A stretch of 31,857 nt of DNA from a virus. This document shows positions 15,765-22,753 of the stretch, in pieces. The notes under the pieces were generated by a model. It saw nothing but the letters and a program-made list of their open reading frames with translations, made no database searches and was not told the origin of the DNA. The DNA is taken from IMG/VR virus record IMGVR_UViG_3300037247_000138, positions 1 through 31,857 of that record, one strand, 5' to 3'. A program made the position numbers and the translations under genes. Positions within the stretch are counted from its first letter, which is position 1, and each line of letters starts with the position of its first letter.

Positions 15765-16502
15765 CTACGGAATGAACGTTGTCATTTTGGGCTGCACAGG
15801 TATCCGGTTTTCTTCCGCTCTCGGTATGTATCGTGCCGTACCGTGCGAGTTCGCAGTCAATGACCCCAGATAAGTTGCAACCTGTGACAAGAGCGCTCTG
15901 CCGTCAGGCTGCCCGTAATGATTTTTGGCGTTCCCCAGGGCAAGCGTAAAGACCAACTCCGAATCAAGTGTCGTCGTGTCGTCGTCCGCTACAAAAGCCA
16001 TCAGCCCAAAGTGACCTTTCACTCGGAGGATATACGCGTCAGCCGGCGCAGGAAAAACCTCGATGCCCTGTCGAATCTCGTACGAGTCCGGATACCCTCT
16101 TTGAGCTTCGGTTGTATATCGAGTCGGGTCGATGCCCTCGTTAAGCGGAGCCCAAACACCGTTTAGGTCTTCCATCCCAACCCAGGACGGCGCCTTGAAT
16201 TCGCTAAGAATCTTTGTGCAGAACTCGGCCCCGGAAGTTTGCTCGTCGTTGCTAGCGATGTCGTAGTACCGGGTGCCGGCTGTCATCGTCCAGCTAAAGA
16301 TGCGTTCAGTTTGGAGAGCCGATGACTTCGTGTATAGAAAGCGCTGTGCACTTGTTAGGAAATCATCCAGCAAAGCTGCCATGCCTGGGGGCGGATTAGA
16401 AACTTGTGCAGCGTAGCCTAACCGAACCATCATCCGATTACGGAGTTGACTGAGTGTCGCTGTCGGCAGACCTATAGCACACGCATGGTTAAAAGTTGTC
16501 AT
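15765..16502 (-). CDS. Head-to-tail adaptor (gp11-like tail tubular protein A)
   Basis: A 245-residue protein. It has the layout of podovirus adaptors: an N-terminal helical LSQLRNRMMVRLGYA segment, FLTSAQRFLYTKSSALQTER, a beta insertion (FSWTMTAGTRYYDIA), GYPDSYEIRQGIEVFPAPAD, and a C-terminal LALGNAKNHYGQPDGRALLS helix. Twelve such subunits would dock under the portal and hold the nozzle. It is the first gene after the terminator at 16519-16543 and has AAGGATGAGAG before its ATG, so it depends on readthrough or on a promoter not identified here. Confidence 0.8.
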   Translation of the reverse strand: MTTFNHACAIGLPTATLSQLRNRMMVRLGYAAQVSNPPPGMAALLDDFLTSAQRFLYTKSSALQTERIFSWTMTAGTRYYDIASNDEQTSGAEFCTKILSEFKAPSWVGMEDLNGVWAPLNEGIDPTRYTTEAQRGYPDSYEIRQGIEVFPAPADAYILRVKGHFGLMAFVADDDTTTLDSELVFTLALGNAKNHYGQPDGRALLSQVATYLGSLTANSHGTARYIPRAEENRIPVQPKMTTFIP

Positions 16503-16518
16503 CTCTCATCCTTCTAGC

Positions 16519-16543
16519 AAAAAAGGGCCGGACAAGCCGGCCC
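16519..16543 (-). terminator. Rho-independent terminator after the capsid unit
   Basis: A perfect 7-bp stem GGGCCGG/CCGGCCC with a 5-base loop is followed, on the leftward strand, by six T residues. It lies between the small virion gene and the adaptor gene. It would reduce transcription of tail genes relative to the capsid unit, as T-phi does between T7 genes 10 and 11. Confidence 0.85.
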
Positions 16544-16575
16544 AAGCATCACCTACATCGCACTGCGGAGAATCT

Positions 16576-16977
16576 TTAAACGCCGACTGCTGCGGCCTCG
16601 TCTTCGAGCGCCAATGGTTGTGCGCTCTCGATGCCAGCAGCGTCGCCTGCTACTTCTGCTTCCTCACTGCCTTTTTCCTCAGTGATGGCTGCGTCCATAG
16701 CCTTTTGTAAAGCAGCTACGCCCGGTGCAAACGCGCCGTACACGGCGTGAACGAACGGGGGTTTGTCTGCTTCGTCTCTGTACTTATTCGCCAGTCGCTC
16801 GTACTCGTCGCCGGCTGAATCTGGAGGATCGCGGGTAATTTCTACCTCGTCCACGAATTGAACTTCTTCTCCATGAACTGCTTGAAGGACTGGGCCTTCC
16901 CATGCGGGTACTGTGACCCGGATGACGCTTAGTTCGGATTTGCGAATGTCGAGTACATGGTTCTTTATGATAGCCAT
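16576..16977 (-). CDS. Small virion-associated protein candidate
   Basis: A 133-residue protein. Residues 1-50 are beta-rich (LSVIRVTVPAWEGPVLQAVH) and end in EVQFVDEVEITRDPPDS. Residues 55-95 are helical (DEYERLANKYRDEA; FAPGVAALQKAMDAAI), and the last 35 residues are an acidic Ala/Glu tail. A CGAGGA ribosome site stands before ATG 16977. It sits between the decoration-like gene and the terminator, so it is co-transcribed with capsid and likely made in quantity. Family not recognised; head completion or minor decoration are guesses. Confidence 0.5.
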   Translation of the reverse strand: MAIIKNHVLDIRKSELSVIRVTVPAWEGPVLQAVHGEEVQFVDEVEITRDPPDSAGDEYERLANKYRDEADKPPFVHAVYGAFAPGVAALQKAMDAAITEEKGSEEAEVAGDAAGIESAQPLALEDEAAAVGV

Positions 16978-17003
16978 AGTTAGTTCCTCGTTGTGAAAGG
17001 TGT

Positions 17004-17023
17004 GGCGGGCCTTTCGACCCGCC
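17004..17023 (-). other. GC-rich hairpin after the decoration-like gene
   Basis: GGCGGG and CCCGCC form a 6-bp stem with an 8-base loop just past the stop at 17037. On the leftward strand no T-run follows (ACACCTTTC), so it is a poor intrinsic terminator. It may instead protect the 3' end of the capsid and decoration messages or tune expression of the gene that follows. Confidence 0.45.
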
Positions 17024-17036
17024 GTACCTTGAACTG

Positions 17037-17390
17037 CTAGTTGCCTAGCAGGTAAACCTGTGCAAAGCCGTCTGACAACGTAACCTCGTCCGTCTTGACT
17101 CGAAGATACCGCTTCAGCGTGATCTGCTTGAACTTCGTACCGAATTCGGTATTCGTGAACAAGTCAGTCCAAGAGTCAGTCGATTCCTCGCGACCTTGGA
17201 GAATCACGTTCGGCGCCGTGTCAGGAGTTCCGATCAATGAAGCAACCGAAATCACTGCGACAACGTCGTAGTTTGGCAGAAACGGGATCTTGTTGTTTGA
17301 CGATGAGTTCAGGTCAATCTCAGCCGCTTCAGCAGCAGCGGAACTAACCCAGTCAAGGTCAAGGTCTTCGGCAATAGTGAAAACTTGCAT
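17037..17390 (-). CDS. Capsid decoration-like protein
   Basis: A 117-residue beta-rich protein directly downstream of the major capsid gene, with a strong CGAGGATAAC leader. Strands read DVVAVISVASLIG, PNVILQGREESTDSWTDLFT, KQITLKRYLRVKTDEVTL and FAQVYLLGN. The pattern of one small beta domain next to capsid fits head decoration or cement proteins. It lacks membrane, signal or enzyme motifs. The assignment comes mainly from position, size and expression signals. Confidence 0.55.
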   Translation of the reverse strand: MQVFTIAEDLDLDWVSSAAAEAAEIDLNSSSNNKIPFLPNYDVVAVISVASLIGTPDTAPNVILQGREESTDSWTDLFTNTEFGTKFKQITLKRYLRVKTDEVTLSDGFAQVYLLGN

Positions 17391-17414
17391 GATGTTATCC
17401 TCGTTTGTTGTGGC

Positions 17415-18488
17415 TTAGGAGCCGGTTACAGTGAGGACAGCGTGCGCTCTGCGCTTGCCAGTCGTCAATGCGGCTTTTGCCGTGGTTGCCCAGTAGTTGA
17501 CATACCTGTCATATACACGGGGCGGTCTGCGCGAAACCATCCAGTGACCAGCGATCGGTCGCAGTTTCAGGTAACGCGTGTTGATGAAATAGCAACGGCT
17601 TTCCCACTGGTCGCCGGGACTATCCAGGGTGTCCATCGTGTTAAAGATTGGGTCCCAGATGATCTCGATGCCCTTGAAGAACAGGCCAGTCCTCGCACCA
17701 TCGCCCGTGCTGGCATCTACACTCGTAGAGTCCTTGTTGCCACGAGCGCCGCCGACGATAATCTGCCGGGAAATTTCTGCGTTAGCAGCTTTCCGGTAGG
17801 TATCGACAAAAACATCGCCAGCCAGGAGGAAGTTAGGCGCCTGTCCGCCGTAGCGTACACAAGCCCGCCAAGCAATTTCCATCTCGTCGATGAGATTTGC
17901 TTTGGTGATATCCAGTTTGGCGTAGTTTTGCCAGTACGTCTTGACAGCGGCGTCGATGCCACCAACTGTGCCGGATGTCGGCGTCAGTGAAATCACGTTG
18001 TCAAGGCCCGGAATTTCGAGCGTGCTTTGCGTACCGTCTCGGTGGAGCATGATGTCGAAGCCCTCTTGGAAACCGAGCTTGAGCGTCTCAGTGTTCTCCG
18101 TTAGGAGGTTCGTGAGTTGCACCTTCTCAGCGCCCGAGGGTTTCGCGTCGCGGTCATCCGTCATCAGAATGCCGTTTTGCGTTAGCTCGTCTTCGTTCAA
18201 TCCGAAGCCGTCATGGAACGAGCCATAACTGAACTTGGCTTGGTTCAGGGTTCTCTTACGGTTGTACGTAACCTGACTGTCGCCGAAGTAGCCTTGGAAG
18301 TTCTTGTCGTTGCTTTCGCGGATCTGCTCAACAACATACTGCAAGCCACCGGAATAAGGTTTCCGATCGCCAACCAGTTTCTTGAACAGCGGACGTTCCT
18401 CGTTGATTTGGTCAACGGGATCGTTCTTCAGGAAAAAGTCGATTGCGGCCTTACCTGCATAGGCCAGTTGTTCTGCGTTGAATGGCAT
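17415..18488 (-). CDS. Major capsid protein (HK97-fold candidate)
   Basis: A 357-residue protein in the capsid slot after scaffold and protease. Seen: an N-terminal helical arm (LAYAGKAAIDFFLKNDPVDQ), an extended loop region (YVVEQIRESNDKNFQGYFGD; QVTYNRKRTLNQAKFSYGSF), a helix with TENTETLKLGFQEGFDIMLH, an A-domain segment (APNFLLAGDVFVDTYRKAAN), and a C-terminal INTRYLKLRPIAGHWMVSRR strand. These agree with small HK97-fold capsid proteins that lack an N-terminal delta domain. It has its own promoter (18607-18636), a roughly 115-base structured leader, and the CGAGGA ribosome site, consistent with the highest expression in the operon. Confidence 0.8.
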   Translation of the reverse strand: MPFNAEQLAYAGKAAIDFFLKNDPVDQINEERPLFKKLVGDRKPYSGGLQYVVEQIRESNDKNFQGYFGDSQVTYNRKRTLNQAKFSYGSFHDGFGLNEDELTQNGILMTDDRDAKPSGAEKVQLTNLLTENTETLKLGFQEGFDIMLHRDGTQSTLEIPGLDNVISLTPTSGTVGGIDAAVKTYWQNYAKLDITKANLIDEMEIAWRACVRYGGQAPNFLLAGDVFVDTYRKAANAEISRQIIVGGARGNKDSTSVDASTGDGARTGLFFKGIEIIWDPIFNTMDTLDSPGDQWESRCYFINTRYLKLRPIAGHWMVSRRPPRVYDRYVNYWATTAKAALTTGKRRAHAVLTVTGS

Positions 18489-18606
18489 GATTGCGTCCTC
18501 GTTAGTTCAAAACAATGTTTGCCCTAAGCCCCGCGATGCTAGGTTACGCGGTTGCCGGTGGACGAGGTCCGGCTACGCCATGTGATCTAGGCAGACCACG
18601 AGCGCA
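18489..18606 (-). promoter_or_regulatory. Structured leader of the capsid message
   Basis: The untranslated leader between the capsid promoter and ATG is GC-rich and can form competing hairpins, for example GCCGG pairing with CCGGC, or GGAC-GAG-GTCC, around 18550-18573. The last 20 bases carry ACGAGGA as ribosome site. No riboswitch class is recognised. It may stabilise the message. Confidence 0.35.
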
Positions 18607-18636
18607 ATATTACGAAAAATCATCTCTGCATGTCAA
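18607..18636 (-). promoter_or_regulatory. Sigma70-type promoter for the capsid unit
   Basis: On the leftward strand TTGACA (18631-18636), an 18-base AT-rich spacer, then TAATAT (18607-18612). The -35 is a perfect consensus and lies within the last codons of the DUF115-like gene. Start of transcription is expected near 18600, giving a leader of about 110 bases before the capsid ATG. Confidence 0.65.
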
Positions 18637-19396
18637 GTCCCTCAATTTCGACCTTAAAGCGCTCATAGTTTTCTCGGAAATGCTTTGCTTCTTTTTCTGA
18701 AACCGGCCACTCCGCGCCCGCAGGAACATCCGCAAGGAACCAATGAAACTCAATAGTGGCGCGGGCTGTGTACTGCTTCTGGTTCTTCATATATTCCACG
18801 CATGGAATGTTTTTAGGTAGTGGCGGAGCATGGTGAAACAGCTCATTACTATAATACGGCTTAAACGCACGCATCATCGGGCCGCTCATTGCGCGAATGT
18901 TAGCGCCAGCAGTCTGTCTTTGTACGCGTAAAATCTGGCGCTCGAACTTCGGCCAGGGCGCCTTACTCTGCGCGGTTTGCACATCCGGATCGTGAAAATA
19001 AGTAGGTCCTGTATAGCAATCCAGGCCCACAACGACGACCGGATTTCCGCCGAGCATTACTGCTACGACGACTGCGGCCATGCCGCTATTCAACCGGAGA
19101 TACGCGTTCGGGATTCTGTAGTCGCCCCACCAGTGCCGGGTGATAATTGATACCTCGTACGGACGCAAGATTTCCTCCATGAACTCACCTGTCATGCTGT
19201 GCTTGTGATCGTTGCACACGATGTGTGTAGGCGCGAAATACGTCTGCTTAAAGCCGTGGTCGTTAGCGCTCAACACGGCTGCAAACTCCGTGCCTTTTGG
19301 TATCCACGCAAGGTCACGTATTGCTGAAGGCCCACCGCCGATAACAAGTATTGGACCGCGAAGTTTATTTACCCGGTGGGTGATTAGGTTTGCCAT
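18620..19396 (-). CDS. DUF115-like Rossmann protein (glycosylation-type)
   Basis: A 258-residue protein. Residues 15-24 (PILVIGGGPS) form a nucleotide-binding strand-loop. SANDHG (43-48) and THIVCND (57-63) follow, then NSGMAAVVVAVMLGG (103-117) and VVVVGLDCY (120-128). This order matches DUF115-type proteins, a family linked to sialic- or pseudaminic-acid transfer onto flagellin. The acceptor here is unknown. It is the last gene of an enzyme cassette and directly precedes the capsid gene, whose promoter lies in its 3' end. A transferase or nucleotide-sugar-binding role is likely; target and sugar are not deducible. Confidence 0.6.
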   Translation of the reverse strand: MANLITHRVNKLRGPILVIGGGPSAIRDLAWIPKGTEFAAVLSANDHGFKQTYFAPTHIVCNDHKHSMTGEFMEEILRPYEVSIITRHWWGDYRIPNAYLRLNSGMAAVVVAVMLGGNPVVVVGLDCYTGPTYFHDPDVQTAQSKAPWPKFERQILRVQRQTAGANIRAMSGPMMRAFKPYYSNELFHHAPPLPKNIPCVEYMKNQKQYTARATIEFHWFLADVPAGAEWPVSEKEAKHFRENYERFKVEIEGLDMQR

Positions 19397-19655
19397 AGAG
19401 CGCTACCCGCATCCCTCTTTCGTAAGCGTACGTGTTTCGACAGTGATCTTTTTCATGCCACCGATCAATCGGCGCTGAGAGAATGTACGCGATGTTTACT
19501 TGCCAGCAAGAGCCATCTACGAGCCAGCGGCCCAACAGCCCTGAGACTGATTCGCGAGATTGCGCCCACGGAAAGAACACGATCGCGCAGACCAGCATGT
19601 TGAGCGCGACGTACAGCGGAAAGATCACCTGTTTGAATGTCACTTCAATTTTCAT
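19365..19655 (-). CDS. Small membrane protein in the enzyme cassette
   Basis: A 96-residue protein with one N-terminal membrane helix (residues 9-29, VIFPLYVALNMLVCAIVFFP). A mature part follows with WQVNIAYILSAPIDRWHEKD and a Cys-Arg pair, ending in a basic tail (ERGMRVALYGKPNHPPGK). It overlaps the DUF115-like gene by 32 bases and shares four bases with the ATP-grasp gene. It could anchor the cassette enzymes at the inner membrane, but nothing in the sequence proves this. Family not recognised. Confidence 0.58.
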   Translation of the reverse strand: MKIEVTFKQVIFPLYVALNMLVCAIVFFPWAQSRESVSGLLGRWLVDGSCWQVNIAYILSAPIDRWHEKDHCRNTYAYERGMRVALYGKPNHPPGK

Positions 19656-20572
19656 CTTATTAAGTCCTTGTCAGCGAGAACCGATTCAGGCCACTCGCCA
19701 GCTTCAATTTCATCGAACAGCACTTTGAACATATCAGCCCACTTGTGCGGGCTGTTCCAGCAGACGCACTCGTCACAGTTACCGGGTGACGGCCAGGGCC
19801 AACCTAAAGTCGTCTCAAGCAAGAGCCAGCCGTTCGGTCCTTCTAAGATATCGAATGCGCACCACTTTGTTTCGATCTCTGCGGCGATCTCTTTTGTGTA
19901 CTCTAACAAACTCGCAATCTTGTCGTCCATGACTAATACCGGCTCGACGTTTCCAGTCTGTGCCATTGGCCGATCGGCGAAGTTATACCGTTTAAACACG
20001 AAGAACTTCGTCCCGATTATATTGACTCGCCACGTGACATCGTGCGAGATGTATTCTTGCCAGATTAGATAGCCCTTCTGATTCGGGTAGTGCGATAGGT
20101 TGGGAATACCATCACCGACAAATACCAGTTCGATCTCGCGTCGCGCTTCAACCATGTTCGTAATCAGCCGAACGTTACACGACGACGCGCCTACTTTGGC
20201 TTTCGATATGAACGGATAAGTCATGTCAGATAAAAGTATCTGCGCATCAGCTTCAGAGAACGCCAGTTCAGTGTGCGGCATCCAAGGATGAAACTGCTGT
20301 GTTTGCCCAATCTTGTCTTCGTAAAGCTCAACTTGGGTTGGGTCTTGAATCAGGCGCATACCCGGCACTTCACGCATTATATCCGCTACGCGTCGATGCC
20401 ACTGCAAAAGTTTTTCATTCATAGCTAGGCGAATAAAAACGTATCCTGGCACGCGTAGCTGAAATGAAGCCCTAACTTTGCGTGCACGCCAGCCACGACG
20501 TTTCGCTTCAGTGACAATAACTTTGTGCCAAATAGATTTCGGCAACTCGTCAAATACATACATGACGTTCAT
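19652..20572 (-). CDS. ATP-grasp fold enzyme
   Basis: A 306-residue protein from ATG 20572, which is fused to the stop of the upstream glycosyltransferase gene (ATGA); a longer reading from 20620 would only cover that gene. ATP-grasp features appear in order: YEDKIGQTQQF (84-94), a Lys-bearing glycine loop ISKAKVGASSCNVRLI (122-137), the adenine-hinge strand YLIWQEYI (168-175), WRVNIIGTKFFVFKRYN (181-197), and a metal-ligand region FDILEGPNGWLLLETTLGW (250-268). The usual E-x-N near the end reads E-T-T, so one metal ligand may differ. Such enzymes join a carboxylate to an amine or thiol through an acyl-phosphate. Substrate unknown; protein or peptide tagging is one option. Confidence 0.68.
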   Translation of the reverse strand: MNVMYVFDELPKSIWHKVIVTEAKRRGWRARKVRASFQLRVPGYVFIRLAMNEKLLQWHRRVADIMREVPGMRLIQDPTQVELYEDKIGQTQQFHPWMPHTELAFSEADAQILLSDMTYPFISKAKVGASSCNVRLITNMVEARREIELVFVGDGIPNLSHYPNQKGYLIWQEYISHDVTWRVNIIGTKFFVFKRYNFADRPMAQTGNVEPVLVMDDKIASLLEYTKEIAAEIETKWCAFDILEGPNGWLLLETTLGWPWPSPGNCDECVCWNSPHKWADMFKVLFDEIEAGEWPESVLADKDLIR

Positions 20573-21288
20573 TTCCAGTGCTCCGCAACCCAGCGCATTT
20601 TTTGTGCGTTGTGGTCCCACGGTCGGGGTTTACCATGAAACATGACGATCCTACAGCGGTTACGTACGTGATTACAGCGAAGACAGCGATCAAGTTTTGA
20701 TGACATCACACCTTCATTACGCGTCCAGACTGCTTGATCCGGACCGAGCTTATAAGAGAGCCACCCTTGATCGCTGCCCATAAGGCCAGCGTCGAGAGCT
20801 TCTTGCGGCGATGTCTCTGGATCAAAGTCGTCAAACACGTATGAAAACGCGCCGGTATCCATCAGATACATCGCGCCGCCATATCGCTTCTGTTGAACGT
20901 TCCCCCGATTTAGCCGTATTCCTACGAACGGCTCTGAACGATCCCAGAGCGGTGTCACGTCATCAACGAGTACAACGTCAATGTCCAGAACAACGATGCG
21001 GGGTCCGAAAATGGAGATCATCTCTTTGCTGAATATCTTTAGGCGTCGGTAACACGAAACCCAGCGGTCGATAGGATTACGCACGTCTGCAAAGTCGTCC
21101 CATAACGGGAACGTCTCACCGTTGATCCCTTCTGGATCGTCAGTAATACAGACGAACCGATGCGGCTTGTGGTAGTGCCGGTTCACCATGTTCTCTAAGA
21201 TGTTGACGTGTTTAGCCGTGAACTCACAGCGACTCGGACCTGTCCACCAGTCGGGGGTTTTCCACTTGAAGCAAATTACTGTCAGCAT
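20569..21288 (-). CDS. GT-A fold glycosyltransferase, copy 2
   Basis: A 239-residue protein starting MLTVICFKWK. ATG 21288 is preferred over a start further upstream (21507) because it follows the upstream stop by one base and matches the start of its paralogue. Motifs: CITDDPEGI (47-55), a metal-binding DID at 102-104 (VVLDIDVVLVDD), YGGAMYLMDTGAFSYVFDDF, GSDQGWLSYKLG, and a terminal MFHGKPRPW. These agree with GT-A glycosyltransferases of the GT8/GT32 type that use Mn2+ and a sugar nucleotide. By eye about half of its residues match the neighbour at 21290-22030. Likely cytoplasmic; acceptor unknown. Confidence 0.72.
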   Translation of the reverse strand: MLTVICFKWKTPDWWTGPSRCEFTAKHVNILENMVNRHYHKPHRFVCITDDPEGINGETFPLWDDFADVRNPIDRWVSCYRRLKIFSKEMISIFGPRIVVLDIDVVLVDDVTPLWDRSEPFVGIRLNRGNVQQKRYGGAMYLMDTGAFSYVFDDFDPETSPQEALDAGLMGSDQGWLSYKLGPDQAVWTRNEGVMSSKLDRCLRCNHVRNRCRIVMFHGKPRPWDHNAQKMRWVAEHWK

Positions 21289-21289
21289 G

Positions 21290-22030
21290 TCATTTCCAGT
21301 TATCTCGCACCCATTGATATTTTCGTGCATCAGGGTCCCACGGCTTAGGGTGCCCGTGAAAGTGAATGATCCTTGCGTACGAGGCGTGTATCCGGTTATG
21401 CCACAACAATTTCCCGTCGTTCTGAAAAGATAGTACACCGTCTCTGCGCGTCCAGACCGCGTGACCGCAGCCGAGCTTGTATGACATCCACGCCTGATCG
21501 CTACCAATGTAATTAGCGTCTTTAACTACTTGTGGTGATGTTTTCGCGTCAAACTCATCCCACACGTAACTGTGTGCGCCTGTGTCCATCAGGTACATTG
21601 CGCCGCCGTACACCTTGTCAACGTGGAAGTGACGGTTGAGCGTAGTTTTTTTGTGCAGTCGTATTCCGACAAACGTCTCAGATCGAGCAAGCATCTGTGT
21701 GATGTCGTTCACGATTATGCAATCAAGATCCAGAGACAAGACGCGAGGCCCGAAAATCTCTCGCATCTCTTTGCTAAATATCTTTAGGCGCCTGTAGTTC
21801 GAAAGAAAGGTGCTATCCGGGTTTGCAAGTTCAACGTGGTCATCCCACAGCGGATATGTCTCGCACTCTACACCTTCTGGATCGTCCGTAATGCAAACGA
21901 GACGATACGGCTTGTGGTAGTGGCGTGCGAACATGCGCGCGAACACGTTGACATGCTCCGCCGTAAACTTTCTGTCATCGCGCGTCCACGATGCAGGGGG
22001 TTGCCACTTCCAACAGATTACCGTTAGCAT
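21290..22030 (-). CDS. GT-A fold glycosyltransferase, copy 1
   Basis: A 246-residue protein starting MLTVICWKWQ one base after the stop of the head-protease gene. Motifs parallel the next gene: CITDDPEGV, DLD at 101-103 (VLSLDLDCIIVND), YGGAMYLMDTGAHSYVWDEF, GSDQAWMSYKLG and HFHGHPKPW, all expected in Mn2+-dependent GT-A transferases. Both copies keep the metal, acceptor-loop and C-terminal motifs, so both look active. Differences cluster after the DxD and near the C-terminus, where acceptor choice is usually set. An in-frame reading from 22090 is rejected because it merely overlaps the protease gene. Confidence 0.72.
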   Translation of the reverse strand: MLTVICWKWQPPASWTRDDRKFTAEHVNVFARMFARHYHKPYRLVCITDDPEGVECETYPLWDDHVELANPDSTFLSNYRRLKIFSKEMREIFGPRVLSLDLDCIIVNDITQMLARSETFVGIRLHKKTTLNRHFHVDKVYGGAMYLMDTGAHSYVWDEFDAKTSPQVVKDANYIGSDQAWMSYKLGCGHAVWTRRDGVLSFQNDGKLLWHNRIHASYARIIHFHGHPKPWDPDARKYQWVRDNWK

Positions 22031-22031
22031 T

Positions 22032-22730
22032 TTAGCCCCGAAGTTTTGTCCAGTCGTACTGACCGTCAATTCCGAATACGATGTCAGCAAAGTTCATAGC
22101 TACTGCTAACTTCGCCGGTAGGTAAACGTCTTCTTTTTTGTCCATCTCGGAACGCATCCAAGTTTCAATCTGCTTCCGTGATTTGCCCGCGAAAAACTCG
22201 CCTTCTTCAGCCTTATCCAGATAAATGTCCATCATCTGTACAGACGCGATCTTTTCTTGCGCGTAGTAAGTGTGCATCTGTTTTACCGTGCCATCAAAAA
22301 TGTAAGTACCGTCGTGAAACATGAAAGTAGAATATGGCAACATCGCCCGCCAGTCTGCGGCCTGAAAAATGATAGACGACATACTGCGAGCATGAGAGTA
22401 GTTGAGAATTGTGACGTAATTCGGACAGGCGAGAATAGCTTGATAGATCGCCATGCCTTCGACCCAATCACCACCGTTGGTCTTCATGTGTATCAAAATT
22501 GGTTCATCTGACAGCCCTTGCAGCATTCGCAAGTTCCGAATGAAGCGATTTGCAATCGTGTAGTCGATTCCAGGCTCCGGGTGCGAATCCTCAGTGTCGC
22601 AACTGATTACAAATTCTTCACGACCGAACAAATAAATCTCGCGTTTTTCGGGATCAATGTCGTACTCATGAATGTAATCAAGTGCCGTTACTTCTTTTTT
22701 ATACGTGACTCGTTTGTCGGCCTTGTGCAT
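22032..22730 (-). CDS. ClpP-like (S14-type) head maturation protease
   Basis: A 232-residue protein with the ClpP fold markers: oxyanion-hole strand HMKTNGGDW (81-89), the nucleophile elbow SHARSMSS with Ser116, the catalytic His139 in FMFHDG, and a likely Asp201 in KKEDVYLPAKLAVAMNFADI. Phage proteases of this family trim capsid, scaffold or portal inside the prohead. Its position after scaffold agrees. Normally the capsid gene follows closely; here five enzyme genes stand in between. A host-directed ClpP-like role is possible but less likely. Confidence 0.75.
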   Translation of the reverse strand: MHKADKRVTYKKEVTALDYIHEYDIDPEKREIYLFGREEFVISCDTEDSHPEPGIDYTIANRFIRNLRMLQGLSDEPILIHMKTNGGDWVEGMAIYQAILACPNYVTILNYSHARSMSSIIFQAADWRAMLPYSTFMFHDGTYIFDGTVKQMHTYYAQEKIASVQMMDIYLDKAEEGEFFAGKSRKQIETWMRSEMDKKEDVYLPAKLAVAMNFADIVFGIDGQYDWTKLRG

Positions 22731-22753
22731 TACCGTTCCTTGTAGGTGCGATT

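Noticed and set aside
18489-18606. tRNA or structured ncRNA in the gap before the capsid gene
   Set aside because: The hairpins do not make a cloverleaf and there is no T-loop consensus; a message leader is the simpler reading.
19560-20072. Rightward 170-codon frame opposite the ATP-grasp gene
   Set aside because: No ribosome site and Ser/His-rich composition; the leftward ATP-grasp product has clear family motifs.
21289-21507. N-terminal extension of glycosyltransferase copy 2
   Set aside because: The extra 73 residues are translated from the 3' end of copy 1 in another frame; ATG 21288 matches the paralogue's start.
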